Source: Crambe crambe (lineage: Eukaryota > Porifera > Demospongiae > Poecilosclerida > Crambeidae). From it: a stretch of DNA of 64,000 bases. Within the stretch, counting starts at the first letter, position 1, and each line of letters begins with the position of its first letter. Of the stretch, positions 32,911 through 46,953 are shown one piece after another. The notes below the pieces were generated by a model, which saw only the letters and a program-made list of their open reading frames with translations, had not been told where the DNA came from and searched no databases. The stretch is from the NCBI GenBank assembly GCA_963924555.1, contig OZ004583.1:2451501-2515500 (forward strand). Direction: 5' to 3'. The position numbers and the translations under genes were made by a program.

Positions 32911-33402
32911 ATTTTCCCATTATTAGATAGCTATGGAGTATTGTTCTACCCATGAATTAAACTGAACCCCATGTTGGCTGAGTTATACGAAGAATAGCTA
33001 TACTCTAGCTCTAATGCATCTATTGCAGTTGGTAACTGTTAAATGGACACGTGTGGTGTGCTTGCCAGGGGTACTGTACATAACCACTTCCTGTGTCACT
33101 TCCACTAATTTTCCTGCAATGCTGAGCCTGAGCTGTATGCAAGCTGGTTAGATATGTGCTCATGTAATGTTACCATGGCAACCTCTCCCACTCTCTCTTT
33201 GACGTTTCAGTTTGTCTTCCTTGTCTAAATCCATTACTCTTTGAGTGAACTGGAAACTGTCTAGCTGGTGTCTAGTGTGGGCTTGCTCCAATTAGCTATA
33301 TCGTACATACTGATTACAACTACATAATTAAAAGACCTCTTGAACTAAGTTATCTACTATGAAGGTTAATGTTCAAGTATATATTGTTTTGTTTTGAGTT
33401 TT
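32828..33402. other. Gap between ALDH1L stop and TMEM272-like pseudogene
   Basis: Includes the ALDH1L 3' UTR, a (GT)n run at about 32879-32906, and unique-looking sequence that is repeated in the right duplication copy (39882-40466). No gene is seen. Confidence 0.55.
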
Positions 33403-34285
33403 TCAATCGTCAGAAACTGCCAAACTGGCGCAAATAAAAGCCAGGTAGAAGAAACAGCAACAGCAGCAAGACACTGTCATAAAGACGAGGAAGTAGATCA
33501 GAATGAGGGTGACAAACGAAAATATGTATGGAACTGGATGACAGCATGGTACTCCATGGCTACTGCTACAGGATGCATATTGCCAATAAAATCCAAACAC
33601 CCAGTAGCTTCCAACGATTGTCCACACAAATAGGAAAATGATGATCAGGAACTCAAGACAACAGCAACTTCGTGTGCCACATTCTATGCATGGAGTGATG
33701 CATCTTCTTGAGAATCACTTGATATTTATTGCTATTTGGAGAAGACTGAATGCTCCAAAGACGATTAGCCATATAGGAATGAAATGACGACCTTCACACT
33801 GATGGAGGTACACACTACCTGAATATTATGACATTTAAAATAATTAGTTGCAGTACAACAACAACAACAACAAGACACCACTACCACAACAACAAGACAA
33901 GACAACAACAACAACAACAAGACACCACTACCACAACAACAACAACAAGACAACACAACAACAAGACACCACTACCACAACAACAACAACAACAATCAGT
34001 ATCATCATGTAGCTAACACTAATTAGGAGAATAGCTAACATCCCTATAGTTATTATTCCTGATGGAAATTGACTGACTACGTAGCTAATATTACTAGGGC
34101 ATTATGGGGCAAGCACACATGTTCAGTTTACCAAAGATCATCGTGAAAAGAAGCTGCAATGTTAGAAATCTTGACTTCCTCGCTAGTTTTCTGGCTATTT
34201 GTATGTAGCTACTGTGATAACTTACCAATCACAAACATTGTAACTGGTAGAGCAGAAAATATGAGGAGGCAAATCATGAAGGCCA
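33403..34285 (-). pseudogene. TMEM272-like pseudogene, left copy
   Basis: It has two exons, 34285-34226 and 33818-33403, equivalent to the last two exons of the intact gene at 40467-43042. The long exon has TGA at 33717-33715 where the intact copy reads CGA, next to a 3-bp loss (ATC). The two 5' exons of the intact gene are absent, because the duplication ends at 34441. Downstream of the stop the frame remains open to the same C-terminal VSDD. It is a truncated duplicate and unlikely to make a protein. Confidence 0.82.
33855..33993. repeat. (CAA)n-type microsatellite
   Basis: CAACAA runs interrupted by CAAGACACCACTACCA units. The corresponding array in the right copy is longer (40920-41134). 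Confidence 0.9.
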
Positions 34286-34573
34286 CTGCAAGTGAGAAAA
34301 CAGTTACGATTGTGTTTAGAGGTATATAGCTAATGTGCTTGACTTTCATCTCATAAATTCCCCTCCCAATTCTAGAGAGCGAGAGATTTTATCAGTTACA
34401 TGCATCATAATGTTACGTACATGCTAGTAGAGTCGGTACCTAAACGACATAATAATAAATCGAATAGTAGGCAAAATACTTTTCAATCAGTTACATTTAC
34501 GTAAGTTGACAGATAGCTACACAGCCTAGCTCTATTATGCCAGCAATGCTGCGTTATGCATTCCACTAGTTCC

Positions 34574-34666
34574 CCCCCCCCCCCCCCCCCCCCCCCCCCC
34601 ACCCATTGTACCCCTACACTGGGTTATCCTAGCTTCAAACAGATTGTAGCACTATAGCATCAGGAC

Positions 34667-34730
<64 letters not shown>
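34574..34730. repeat. Poly-C run and (CT)n run
   Basis: A C tract at 34574-34600 and CT repeats at about 34671-34730. They are expanded in D1 relative to 46735 and 46815 in D2. Confidence 0.92.
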
Positions 34731-34734
<4 letters not shown>

Positions 34735-34832
34735 TAAGTGTACAGAAAATGGTCAATGCATGCGCTAAAAATATATTAATAATATAAAAATATAAATATA
34801 ATTATGTAGAATGTGACATTGATCATAAGTTT

Positions 34833-35781
34833 TTATGTGCATCTCCTTTTATCACTGTTTTGAAAGACCTCATTTACAATTGTAGTAAGCGTAGAATTAT
34901 CAATCTGAGTCTGGTTTATTAAGTATCCATATCGACAGCAATTGTCCCTTAATGTTGTAGGATTAGCCTTGAGATCAATCTCATTCTCAGCTTCAGAAAT
35001 AATCTCAATAAATTGTATCTTCTCGAGTATAAGCTCCATTTCATTCATGCTGCAGGCGTTACTGAAGACATTCACTCTCTGCAGCTATAAAAAAACAAGT
35101 TTTTAGCTGGATAATAAAAGCTTTAGTCATAGTTATTCTCTGGACTATTATACTATATTATATAACCATACTAACTAATAGCTACTTGCCCACTATTATA
35201 ACTATTACAGATGAAAAAACAGTCCAAAAGAGGACAACCTCTCAACAAAGGAGTAGCTATACCCCCTCTCCACAAAGAACAAGAGACTAGTATGTCCAGG
35301 TTGTATCCTACAGTCTACTTAACATTGCATATAACTTTTATACTCACATAAGTACAGGAGTCATTAATGATAGCTGCCATCACGTTCTGCATGGCTCTGA
35401 TGACACTGTCATTCTGATCCATTGATAGGAGTGAGTCGTTCATTTTCATCAAGGAGATCAGGTTTTCCACTATTTTTTGTGTTGCAAATTCAGTTAAGTT
35501 TGAAGCATGAGGGAAAAACCGTAGATCCTAAAATCAGTATTAGTATTATACATTATAATGATAACATTATAATTACCTACTATTACACTTTTTTCCTTAA
35601 GAGGATTGCATGAAAAATGACTTACACGTGTTAGTGCGATTCTTTTCTGCATGTAGAGACCGTCACTAAGTCTGTAAAGTGTTCCTGTGCGGCAACTAGT
35701 AGAGTTAACGCTGCAAAAGCAAGTTGTGACAGAGAGGACAACCAGGAGGATAGCAATGCCCTTAGTTCCGGAAGAATCCAT
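34833..35781 (-). CDS. Small secreted Cys-containing protein, family copy I (3 exons, 195 aa)
   Basis: Exons: 35781-35626, 35527-35348, 35084-34833; both introns are phase 0 with donors GTAAGT and GTGAGT. Residues 1-25 are a clear signal peptide (GIAILLVVLSVTTCFC). The mature part is mostly helix-compatible, with several N-glycosylation sequons (NST, NLT, NDS, NQT). Its cysteines are in STSC, INDSC, NAC, DNCC and RRC-T at the end. I do not recognise the family. Its intact state in three duplicons, with conserved exon lengths (156/180/252 nt), argues that it is a real gene. A secreted ligand or defence factor is possible but not shown. A divergent relative at 63564 onward shares the exon-2/3 boundary (MxAIINDxC) and the motif [ND]E[MV]xxIxxK[IL]QF. 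Confidence 0.8.
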
Positions 35782-36842
35782 TGATGGCTATAAAATGTTG
35801 ATGAAGATTGTTAATGTGTTGATCTGCTAAGGCTGTAGTTTTATGGACTGTGATTTCTGATTTCAATCCTTCTTTTTTGCTCTTTTTATATATGTATGCC
35901 ACGAGCTATAATAATCATATTGCATCATACAACCATGATTTATGAATCAATTCCTTTTGGTTCAGTTGCTAGTTATGAAACTTCCAGTGATCAGGATGTT
36001 TGTTTCCATACTTCATTATCTATTCATGCATATCCACCATAATGATGTGTACATACATAGCTAACTAGCTATAGTTCAGCAATTACATGCTTACTTAATC
36101 ATGACATGCATGGTTGATTTAGTCCTAGATACAAACTATCTCAGTTCTGTGAAGAAAATGATGCTGGCCCTGAGAGTCTAAAGATTCCAGTTAGTGACAT
36201 ATGTAGCTAATTTCAGCTTCATGACCCTGTGTGTGCTAAATCAATGCATGACTGTTGTTTATTAGGAATGCAAGTGATAAATGATTTATTCCTCAAACAT
36301 TAATGTGGCCCTGGCCACCCTGATCTTGTCTTTGAATGCTGTAGTCCTACGTATGTGAGGTTCTCTAACTCCCTCAAAATCAGCTATCGTTAATCTGTCT
36401 GAAGACCATATAATTATTATAACCCTGCTACAGCTTCCCTACATCTATCTGTGTAGTTATTAGTATTGTATTCATTTTGATTTACTGCCCCTGTTTCTGA
36501 TGCCAGTGTCATCATTATTATCAGTTAATCAACAATATTAATCCACCACAAACAGTCAGTCGAGGGAAATAACTTGGACTTGGGGACTAAAACCTCCACC
36601 CAAATAGAACAGATCAATACATCATTGAAATTACTTAATAATCAGAGACTGAGTTCATCAAGGGATTTCATCTCTGTAAGCAGATCTGGACATCAGAAAT
36701 AACTTGACTTGGGGACTAAAACCTCCACTTGAATAGAATAATGGTCTGAGTCAATCAGGGGAAATCCCTGCAAGCATTAGTCAGTGGGAAATAACTTTAA
36801 TGGCATTGTATACGTAGTTTCTGGGCTTGGCCAGCCAGCCTG

Positions 36843-37000
36843 TAGGGAGAGGGGAGAGGGGGAGAGAGGGGGAGGGGGGGAGGGAGAGGGGAGGAGGAGG
36901 GAGAGGGGAGAGGGGGAGAGAGGGGGAGGGGGGAGGGAGAGGGGAGGAGGAGGGAGAGAGGGAGAAAGAGGGGGGGAGGGAGAGGGGGAGAGAGGGGGGG
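36843..37000. repeat. G/A-rich low-complexity tract
   Basis: GGGAGAGGGGAGAGGGGGAGAG units, ~155 bp. The counterpart at about 57012-57049 is only ~40 bp, so the tract has expanded here. Confidence 0.92.
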
Positions 37001-37610
37001 CCCTTCCAGATACAGTATGTATGTAGTCAGGAGGGCCGGAATTTAGTTTTGCTGCCCAAAGTGATCAGGATTATAGTTCATTTATAAAGACTTCTAACAC
37101 CATAAGGTCTCTTCAAGGGAAGTGCATCAGCATTAGTGGATATGCCAGTTGTAGCTAATTATAATACAATTATACTATTATGATTTCGAATTTCTCACGC
37201 TATGATTTTTGTATCTCCATACAAAATTTTATACCCCCCACTAGCTAGTAGTTGAGTTAAAGTATAGCTAGCAGCCCCCCAAAAGTACACCTGATATTGT
37301 CCCTTTCCCAGCCCTTAATTCTTATCTAACTTTGATGTAATGAATTTTGTGTACAAGGAAGGATGGGGCATGATATGCTTTGAATTATGTGTACAAGGAA
37401 GGGGCATGGTCTGTTTTGCTGGTGCAACAGATCGATACTCTTAGCAACATACACATTGTCAACTCACACCGTGGTTGCTAAGCGATATACAGCTGGCTTA
37501 CATACAATGACTACAATATTCATGGACTAATAATAGCACTTTATTTCCATATATGGAAAAATAATAAATTCATCACAGCACATGAATGTGTCTATCTTCA
37601 TGATGCTGTG

Positions 37611-37796
37611 TTACTCATGCTTGATCCTTTGTTTATTCCTACACTGAAGAGTGCAGTAAGCTATTTTCATGTTGTGGGACCAATGGTTGCATAAATCCAT
37701 TGAAACTCCAGTAGCTATTGAATTGATGTTTCCATAGAAACTGCCTATAAAGTGTTTGCATGCATCAATTACCATACCAACAATATTTTGGTGCAT
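37611..37796 (-). other. Possible 61-codon ORF, duplicated at 57675-57860
   Basis: The frame MHQNIVGMVIDACKHFIGSF continues to a stop. The copy at 57675 differs by one residue (Ile/Val). It has four Cys and might be a last exon, because an AAGTAG acceptor-like sequence lies just upstream. The two copies are too similar at DNA level for conservation to prove coding. Function unknown. Confidence 0.25.
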
Positions 37797-38890
37797 ATTA
37801 CTGAACTACTTAAGCAAATTATCCCCACTTTACTCCCCATGAGAGACCAATATTAGCTATTAAGGAGAGACGATTATAGCAGAATAATCCCTCAAATCCC
37901 TCCCTCCCCCTTGCACCCCCTCCCAAATACTATTGTATTATTATCCCATTATAAGTATAGGCATACCAGCTATATCTCTACCATGCAATATGATTATGAA
38001 TCATAATTCAACACCTATCCAGGTACAAATTGAATATACACTTTTTAAAGGGACTGTTGTAAACAACTAGCTATTTGTAGCTAACCAGTTATCTCTACCA
38101 TGCAAGATGATAATGAATTAGGCTATGAATCATTACATACCATGCATGTACAAATGAATGAATAGCTATACCTATTTTTAATTAACTCTGCGTAGTATTT
38201 ACTGCTCTCATACATACACTTATAATAATTTATAGCTAATGAAGAGAATCTTAGTCCTAGCTAGTAATGGCCTCTAAAAATAACTGCAGCATTGTTTCTT
38301 TTATGCTGTGTCAGCATCAATAGCTAATTCGAATTGGACAACTCGACAGAACCCCATTAGCTATAACACGGCGGACTCGATCCCTAATATCTGGCCATGC
38401 ACCTTTGGGGCCAGCAGAAGTGTCCTGATTATAGGGGTGGCCTCATTTCAGGGGTCCTGATTTGAGGGAGCTCAAATAATATTATTGTTCTCTCATAACA
38501 ATAATCCTTAGCTACTCTATATCCCAGGCTATACTTATTTTTGACCACCTCATACTCCAGCCCTTCACAATTAGCAGTGGACGTAATTATTTGAGACTGA
38601 TTTCGGTGTAGATGCTCCAATGGCCACTCGATATGAGCACTTGGGACACTTGTTATTTTCATCGAAGAAATGGCTTAATATTTGATGACATAACACTGAA
38701 TTAGCACTGATACCTTTTCTCTCTATTGTAATAGTCAGGAAAATGGATGGCCAAAAGTGCAGTTTTTCCTGGATATTAATTTTGTCTAGTATTAGCTATT
38801 GCCCTTGGGTATTTTGTATCACAGTTGCATATCTTGCATGAATGGCACTCTATTGAGATATTTGTTATTGAGCTTTCTTCATTATCTTAG

Positions 38891-39881
<991 letters not shown>

Positions 39882-40466
39882 ACATACTTCAAACCTCTTA
39901 TTAGTATGTGTGTAGTAGTCCTGTACCAAGAAGTGTGTGTGTGTGTGTGTTATTATTTTCCCATCATTAGATAGCTATGGAGTATTGTTCTACCCATGAA
40001 TTAAACTGAACCCCATGTTGGCTGAGTTATACGAAGAATAGCTATACTCTAGCTCTAATGCATCTATTGCAGTTGGTAACTGTTAAATGGACATGTGTGG
40101 TGTGCTTGCCAGGGGTACTGTACATAACCACTTCCTGTGTCACTTCCACTAATTTTCCTGCAATGCTGAGCCTGAGCTGTATGCAAGCTGGTTAGATATG
40201 TGCTCATGTAACGTTACCACGGCGAGCTCTCCCACTCTCTCTTTGACGTTTCAGTTTGTCTTCCTTGTCTAAATCCATTACTCTTTGAGTGGACTGGAAA
40301 CTGTCTAGCTGGTGTCTAGTGTGGGCTTGTTCCAATTAGCTATATCGTACATACTGAGATTACAACTACATAATAATTAAAAGATCTCTTGAACTAAGTT
40401 ATCTACTATGAAGGTTAATGTTCAAGTATATATAATTATTTTTAATTTTGTTTTGTTTTGAGTTTT

Positions 40467-43042
40467 TCAATCGTCAGAAACTGCCAAACTGGCGCAAATG
40501 AAAGCCAGGTAGAAGAAACAGCAACAGCAGCAAGACACTGTCATAAAGACGAGGAAGTAGATCAGAATGAGGGTGACAAACGAAAATATGTATGGAACTG
40601 GATGACAGCATGGTACTCCATGGCTACTGCTACAGGATGCATATTGCCAATAAAATCCAAACACCCAGTAGCTTCCAACGATTGTCCACACAAAAAGGAA
40701 AATGATGATCAGGAACTCAAGACAACAGCAACTTCGTGTGCCACATTCTATGTATGGAGTAATGCATCTTCTTGAGAATCGCTTGATGATATTTATTGCT
40801 ATTTGGAGAAGGCTGAATGCTCCAAAGACGATTAGCCATATAGGAATGAAATGACGACCTTCACACTGATGGAGGTACACACTACCTGAATATTATGACA
40901 TTTAAAATAATTGGTTGCAGTACAACAACGACAACAACAACAACAAAAACCAAAACAACAAACCACTACCACAACAACAACAACAACAGGAAGACACCAC
41001 TATCACAACAACAACAACAACAGGAAGACACCACTACCACAACAACAACAACAATAAGACCATGACCACAAGAAGAAGACCACAACAACAACAACAACAA
41101 TAACAACAAGATACCACTACCACAACAACAACAATCAGTGTCATCATGTAACACTAATTCACTAATGAGGAGAATAGCTAACATCCCTATAATTATTATT
41201 ATTCCTGATGGAAATTGACTGACTACGTAGCTAATACTACTAGGGGATTATGGGGCAAGCACACATGTTCAGTTTACCAAAGATCATCGTGAAAAGAAGC
41301 TGCAATGTTAGAAATCTTGACTTCCTCGCTAGTTTTCTGGCTATTTGTATGTACCTACTGTGATAACTTACCAATCACAAGCATTGTAACTGGTAGAGCA
41401 GAAAATATGAGGAGGCAAATCATGAAGGCCACTGCAAGTGAGAAAACAGTTACGATTGTGTTTAGAGGTATATAGCTAATGTGCTTGACTTTCATCTCAT
41501 AAATTTCCCTCCCAATTCTAGAGAGCGAGAGATTTTATCAGCTACGTACATCATAATGTTACGTACATGCTAGTAAGTGAGTCGGTACCTATGGCTAGCT
41601 AATACAACCACAGAAAGGACTATATTATTATCTACAATAGGTTATGCTTCCCAGTTTCTTATAAGTTTCAAAGGGAATGTTAATGAAACACTAGTGTTAA
41701 GACATGTAGCCTGAGAAAGATGGGAATATATAATTATAAGGGATCACTGTTGGAACGAGAATGTGCTTGTGCAAGGTCTAAAGGTCATCCCTTACTATTA
41801 ATTTTCAGGATTAGCTCTACTACAGTACTGTTCTACCTGATCCACACACTATATCACATAGCTTGACTGCAAATATCCCACGATTTGCAGAGCCTTCTTT
41901 TGCTTCCATAATGTCTTGCTTCATTTTCCCCACACTCAGTATCTGCTTAAAAGGTGGAGGACCAGCTAGTACAAGAAATTGTGATGATCTCAGATAACAG
42001 TCAAAGTTAAATTGATCATTATTTAAGTGCCTTCTAGGGGGGGGTTACAAATCTGAAGACACTTATCATCCAAAGGGACACCCCTGTCTTATAAAGTGGA
42101 CATGGCAAAATGGATTTCGGCCACCACTCAAGAATCCCTGGGTAGAAACCTGAAACCATAGGGTGTGTAACTTATTTAGATTACTGGTAAAAACCCATCA
42201 CCATAAGTATTTTTAAAAATTAACGTTGTCTTCTGTAATAATGTGACTTTAATTAAGGACTCTGACTCTTATAGTGTTACTATCTTAGTGTTGAACTTTG
42301 GACCTTTTTGTGTATGTCACCTAGATGTTATGTAAACTGTTACTTTCTATATCATTGGCCAGCTGGCAGCGGGCCCCTGAGTTGTGCTGTCATATATATA
42401 CCGGTTCTGTATGCATACTTTTACTTCTCTTAATAATTATCAATTTGATATACTTGGGTGCAGTAGCTAGAGCAATCTGTAGCTGTGAATATACCACATC
42501 TTCGATTCATTGCACTCGTTGTTAACAAGAAATGCACTTGTGGTTTATAAGGTCTACAGGGTTTTGTGGTTTGATTTTTGTGGTTTGATGTCTAAGAAAC
42601 AAACTTACTCAGCACTGACCAATCAGATTGCTTAACTACAGTCTAAATAGAGAGATAGTCCAAACATTATAGGACACTTGACACCAATTTATAGTAGCTT
42701 CCTAAGGCTACTAACATCCGACCTGCACATTATCTCAACTGGTTCTTATCACTAATAGCTACCTATCAAAATTCACTAGCTGGTTTAAATGTTTAAATAG
42801 TAGCCTTAAGGTACGTATGGCAATTTTGTGCATGAGAAATGGCTAATTCATCTACTAGACTATGTGTCTATTTGAGCTCAGAAATCTAGACTATGTAGCT
42901 ATTATTTTGAGCGCAGAAATCCTAGTAGCATAACTGAATTACCCCACTACTGTACTATCACATAATACATTATAATTATATAATTACCTTTAGCTGTACT
43001 CCCATTATCATTGATTGGGAGGGCTTCCTTTTCCTGTTGCAT
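40467..43042 (-). CDS. TMEM272-like four-pass membrane protein (4 exons, ~213 aa)
   Basis: Exons (- strand): 43051-42988, 41965-41858, 41431-41372, 40885-40467; phases 1-1-1 join cleanly. The ATG at 43042 lies in the first exon listed, whose acceptor-like CAG before 43051 leaves open a further upstream exon. The N-terminus (~55 aa) is cytosolic and contains GPPPFKQILSVGKMKQDIMEA, like the PPSY-x-x-L-x-G-K-[VM]-K element ahead of TM1 in TMEM272-like proteins. TM1 is LAFMICLLIFSALPVTMLVIG. Next come SVYLHQCEGRHFIPIWLIVFGAF (TM2), FLIIIFLFVWTIVGSYWVFG (TM3) and YIFSFVTLILIYFLVFMTVS (TM4), with a Cys cluster and a short acidic end. The family's function is not established. The neighbouring truncated copy at 33403 shows this one is the parent. 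Confidence 0.82.
40920..41134. repeat. (CAA)n / CACCACTACCACAA compound microsatellite
   Basis: Lies in the last intron of the TMEM272-like gene. Translations rich in Gln/Asn/Thr are artefacts. Confidence 0.93.
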
Positions 43043-43161
43043 TTCAGTATCCTGTATAGTACATAATTAGCTACTAATGGTTACAAGTAAAGGAAAAAAA
43101 TTCTAATAAGCAAGTATGTAGGGATGGCTGTGTGTAAACTTCAAAAAAATTCATCAACAAG

Positions 43162-43248
43162 AGAGCCTACCCCTCCAACTACTGAAGTAGGGGTTAATGC
43201 TCATGGGGAGTGAAGTAGGGATAGAGTAGTTGGAGGGGTATAGGCTCT
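43162..43248. mobile_element. Short TIR hairpin element
   Basis: AGAGCCTACCCCTCCAACTACT at the left and AGTAGTTGGAGGGGTATAGGCTCT at the right are inverse complements apart from a 2-bp insertion in the right arm. The ~40-bp centre carries a second nested inverted motif (GAAGTAGGG). No coding. Confidence 0.65.
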
Positions 43249-44646
43249 ACAAATATGTCTTAATAGCAGCTAATCCTTATTGGTTACCATGGAGGGCTCT
43301 ATTCAATGCTACTGGAAGTTAATACCATTGACTTGAGTATGGTTTAAACTTACACTATACTGACATAATAAGTCTCTTTGTGAGATTATTAAGAATGAAC
43401 TAGCTGTGGCAGGCTAGCTAACAGCTGCCAGGCTGTGGCAGCCAATTTGATATTACCTAGCTACCTATACAATCTCTGGATAGTCCCAGGAAGAAATGCA
43501 ATATTTTAGTGTTTTAACTAATCACTAGTATAATTACAGCCTTCTGGTGAATCTTGTGGATAGAACTGTAGCAAAGTTTGGAATAATTTCCCATAGTAGG
43601 TAGCTATGCCTATTTTAATGTCAGGTTCATTAAAAGCCTGTCTTGTTTATAAGCCCGGGTCATTCTTTTAATAGTGGAATGGCTCAACTAGAAGCCGCGG
43701 TCTCATTTATAAGCTGGCTGGGTCCAGCAATTGGAATTATTGAAATAGAAGCCTGCATGAGGCTTATAGTCTATTCAAGTAAGTCCATTATGGACCTCAA
43801 GAAAGTATTCTAGCTATATCTTACCCCAATTCCATAATACTCAATATCTATACCTAGCTAAAATAATTGAGCTTACAGTCATATCTTGCTACCATAAAGG
43901 GCTTTCACTTGAAGCTGCCAGGGGAGAAATCTTGTCTTCTGTATAAGTTTATGCCAGGTAGCTAGCTAGCCACTGAGTTATACTTACTGTGGTTTCAGTA
44001 GCTACCTATAGCTGATGATTCAGGGTGTGGTAAGTTGTATTGTGGGGCTTTGCAGTGTCATCTGACAGCTAGCTACTGATTGAGGCCACAATAAAGTCTA
44101 TATCACTGGAAAAACTGTAAAAATGAAAGTGTAGCTACACTGTATACTTATAGTGATAATTTTAGTTTACACTGCACGCCTTGTGTGTGTGTAATGGGAC
44201 ATTGAGTGTGCTCAGGTGAGATCTGTCAAATGACACTATGACAAAAAAAAGCTACTGTTTATTTCAACAATGATTATAGTCTTGCCTAACAACAATTCTG
44301 TTTTTCCAGTGTATTTATAGCCCTAAGATAGTGGAGAGTGGAGTAATTGAGTTCAAAATGATCAAGTCTTCTGCAAGACTATAAGAACGTATATGGCTAC
44401 ATATGAAAGTCATTAGCGCTCGTTATGCTTCAAACTACTATACAGGTTCTCAAAACTCTACACTGAGCTACTACTTCAATATAGAATAGGGAAGAATATT
44501 TTGAAATTCAAAACCTTACTTGCAATAAAAAGCCATTTTATAGCAGAAGTCACTGAATTAGCTACGTAGGTAGTGGTGATGGAGCTGATACGCAATTATT
44601 ATTCTGTTGATAAGTTCGAAGCTATCTAGCTATAGTCTTAATCTTG

Positions 44647-44703
44647 TACCCAGGCCTGCATGCTTTTCTCCCACTCTGTGAAAACGACGGGCCTGGGTAT
44701 AAT
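44647..44703. mobile_element. Miniature hairpin element, TACCCAGGCC...GGCCTGGGTA ends
   Basis: Terminal 10-bp inverse repeats around a ~37-bp centre. The same element is at about 50885-50933 in D3. The ends resemble the CCCAGGCC core of the element at 8748-9360. Confidence 0.6.
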
Positions 44704-46953
44704 ATATACTGAAGGCTAGAAGCTATCTTGCTTGTGATTCAGTCCTTCAACTTTACTATAGGTAGCTACTTCAAACATCACCATTAAACTAAATGATTCT
44801 TGCTAGTACTAGCAGGGTAACCAAATCTGACTGTGTTGCAGCAGTGACAAAAGCAACTAAAACTATAATAGCTACATAGTATGCTTGCATGGTTCTTGTC
44901 GAAGAAATGCAAAGTACATATGCCACTAGCAGAAGTGCCATCAAGAGGATGTTAGGGTTTCATATGAGATCTGCCCCAATATTCTAGTCTGCAAAGGGGG
45001 ATAGCTAGCCACCCCCCTGGATTTTCCCTTGAGTGGCTACTTCTGTTGTTATCACAAGGTTAATGATGCATACAATAACAGTGATATTGATGATTACGAA
45101 CTATTAGTTATGCATGGAATCTACTATATCAAGTGTCCATAAGGAAGTTCATAGTTCATGCATCATACATTCAGAACTAAAAAAAATTACATGCTCAGTT
45201 AATTGTGCATATTAAATTTTGGTGGAGTTAGTACATAACTAAAGTATAAGGTGCAATCTCTAGTCCTTGGACACTAATTGCATATCAATGAACAATGTCA
45301 ACTGACTCAAGAAGTACATTAGTTCTTCTATACCAGGAAATCACATTATCATACATGGCTATGCAGTGACTGCATGATAACCAGATAATTCTTATCGATT
45401 AGCTGGGTAGCTAGTAGCATAATATCACACACCATGGCGCATGACTGACTGAATCTGAATATGGGACAGTTTCCTGTGTACTTCTCAGTATATTTGGCAA
45501 GTGATTTGAACTTGGACCATGGACATTACTGAAACTGGTCCCCTAGCTCACCCACACAAGGAAGTTGAGGCATTCACTTTAATAATTAACTAATATTGCC
45601 AAAGAGTGGCACAGCTAAGGAAGATGGTTTCCCTATTTTGGGGGCACATTGGACAGCCAATAACTTCAGATTCATGCTTCTTCAACCAGTCATATTCTTA
45701 TTGGCTACTATGCTACTACAAGTTTTCATGTTGAATGGTTACCAACTCCGTCTTTTGAGATATTTAACTTAGATTTGGTGGAGACGTTCTATAGTGACTT
45801 GAGTGATGCAAGTAATAAGTGATTCCCATCCCTAGAGTAGCCAGGTTGGGAGCATGAAATTCAATTCAGTCCTTCAAATTCAAATTCTAGGGGGTGGGGG
45901 AGGGAGGGGGAAGGGGGAGGGGCACATAGTTAATTTATATTGTATGTTAATTCAGTGAATCAGTTAAAGTAAAAATAGCTTGTTATCGCAAGACTGCAAT
46001 GATAGTGATATTGCATGCAATTACTACATAGTTCAAGCATCATGCACTCAAAGCAAAAAAATTACATGCTCAGTTAATTGTGCATAATTATTATGGTGGA
46101 GTTATGACTAAAGTACGTATAAGGTACGTAGCCTCGTTCCCAGGCCTTCCTCTCCTCCCATGCGGTACGTGAGAGAGGAAGGTCTGCTACTTATAAGGTA
46201 TGGTTGCACTCCAACTGTGTATGAATGAATAATGTCAGGGACGAGTCTTACGTTATTGACCAGGAAATAACATTATCATACGTACGTGCATGGTTAGTGA
46301 CTGACTATAAAGAGGCAAATTATTCATCATCATGCAGGGCTTGTGGCTGACTGAACATATGGGAAAATATCCTTGTATTTCTTCAGCCAGGAAATGACAT
46401 AGCTAGCTATATAATTTATGTGGTGAGTGATTTGAACTTAGGCGAACTCTATAGCTACTGGTCCCTCCCCACACCCTCTCAGTAGGAAGTTACAGCACTT
46501 CACTTTAATAATTAAGAATAAATGTAACAATAATTATGTGATCAGTAGTTTTCCTTAGAGGTTGTGAGGCAATGTTAGCATAAATTGTTTATGAGAGCTC
46601 TTGCATAACAACATAATAATGAATCGAATAGTAGGCAAAATACGTTTCAATCAGTTACCTTTACGTAAGTTGACAAATAGCTACACAGCCTAGCTATTAT
46701 TATGCCAGCAATGCTGCGTTATGCATTCCACTAGTCCCCCCACCCATTGTACCCCTACACTGGGTTATCCTACGTAGCTTCAAACAGCTTGTAGCACTAT
46801 AGCATCAGGACATATACTCTCTCTCTCTCTCTCTTAATAAGTGTGCAGAAAATGGTCAATGTCATGCGCTGAAAATATATTAATATAAATATGAAATATA
46901 AATATAATTATAATTATGTAGAATGTGGCATTGATCATAATAACTAAAAGATT

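Larger units (their letters stand above)
34443..38670. repeat. Duplicon D1 inserted between the two segmental copies
   Basis: This 4.2-kb block joins sharply to the duplication edges on both sides. Its first part (34443-36060) matches 46610-48420 and 52425-54200 directly. Its middle (about 36140-37880) matches about 56270-57940 directly. Its right end (about 38280-38665) matches 48900-49700 and 54710-55450 in inverse orientation. It contains one secreted-family gene (34833-35781). Confidence 0.85.
35782..38678. other. Non-coding part of duplicon D1
   Basis: It holds repeats of GGGAAATAACTTGGACTTGGGGACTAAAACCTCCAC at 36560-36790, a G/A-only tract at 36845-37000, a possible small ORF (37611-37796), and an inverse copy of the 48.9-kb block at its right end. 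No clear gene. Confidence 0.55.
43052..46953. other. Intergenic, left part of duplicon D2
   Basis: Unique-looking AT-rich DNA to about 44420. After that the sequence matches the region from about 50700 onward (D3) in the same order. It contains the hairpins at 43162-43248, 44647-44703 and about 46131-46196, and a purine-rich GGGGGAGG tract at about 45890-45922. No gene is seen. Confidence 0.6.

Noticed and set aside
34120..34160. Possible middle exon of the TMEM272-like gene (LQLLFTMIFG), also at about 41270-41310
   Set aside because: The phase does not fit; joining TM1 directly to the exon starting at 33818 or 40885 gives the expected family sequence.
36784..37087. Gly/Arg/Glu-rich 80- and 86-codon frames
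   Set aside because: Low-complexity G/A tract; length varies between duplicons.
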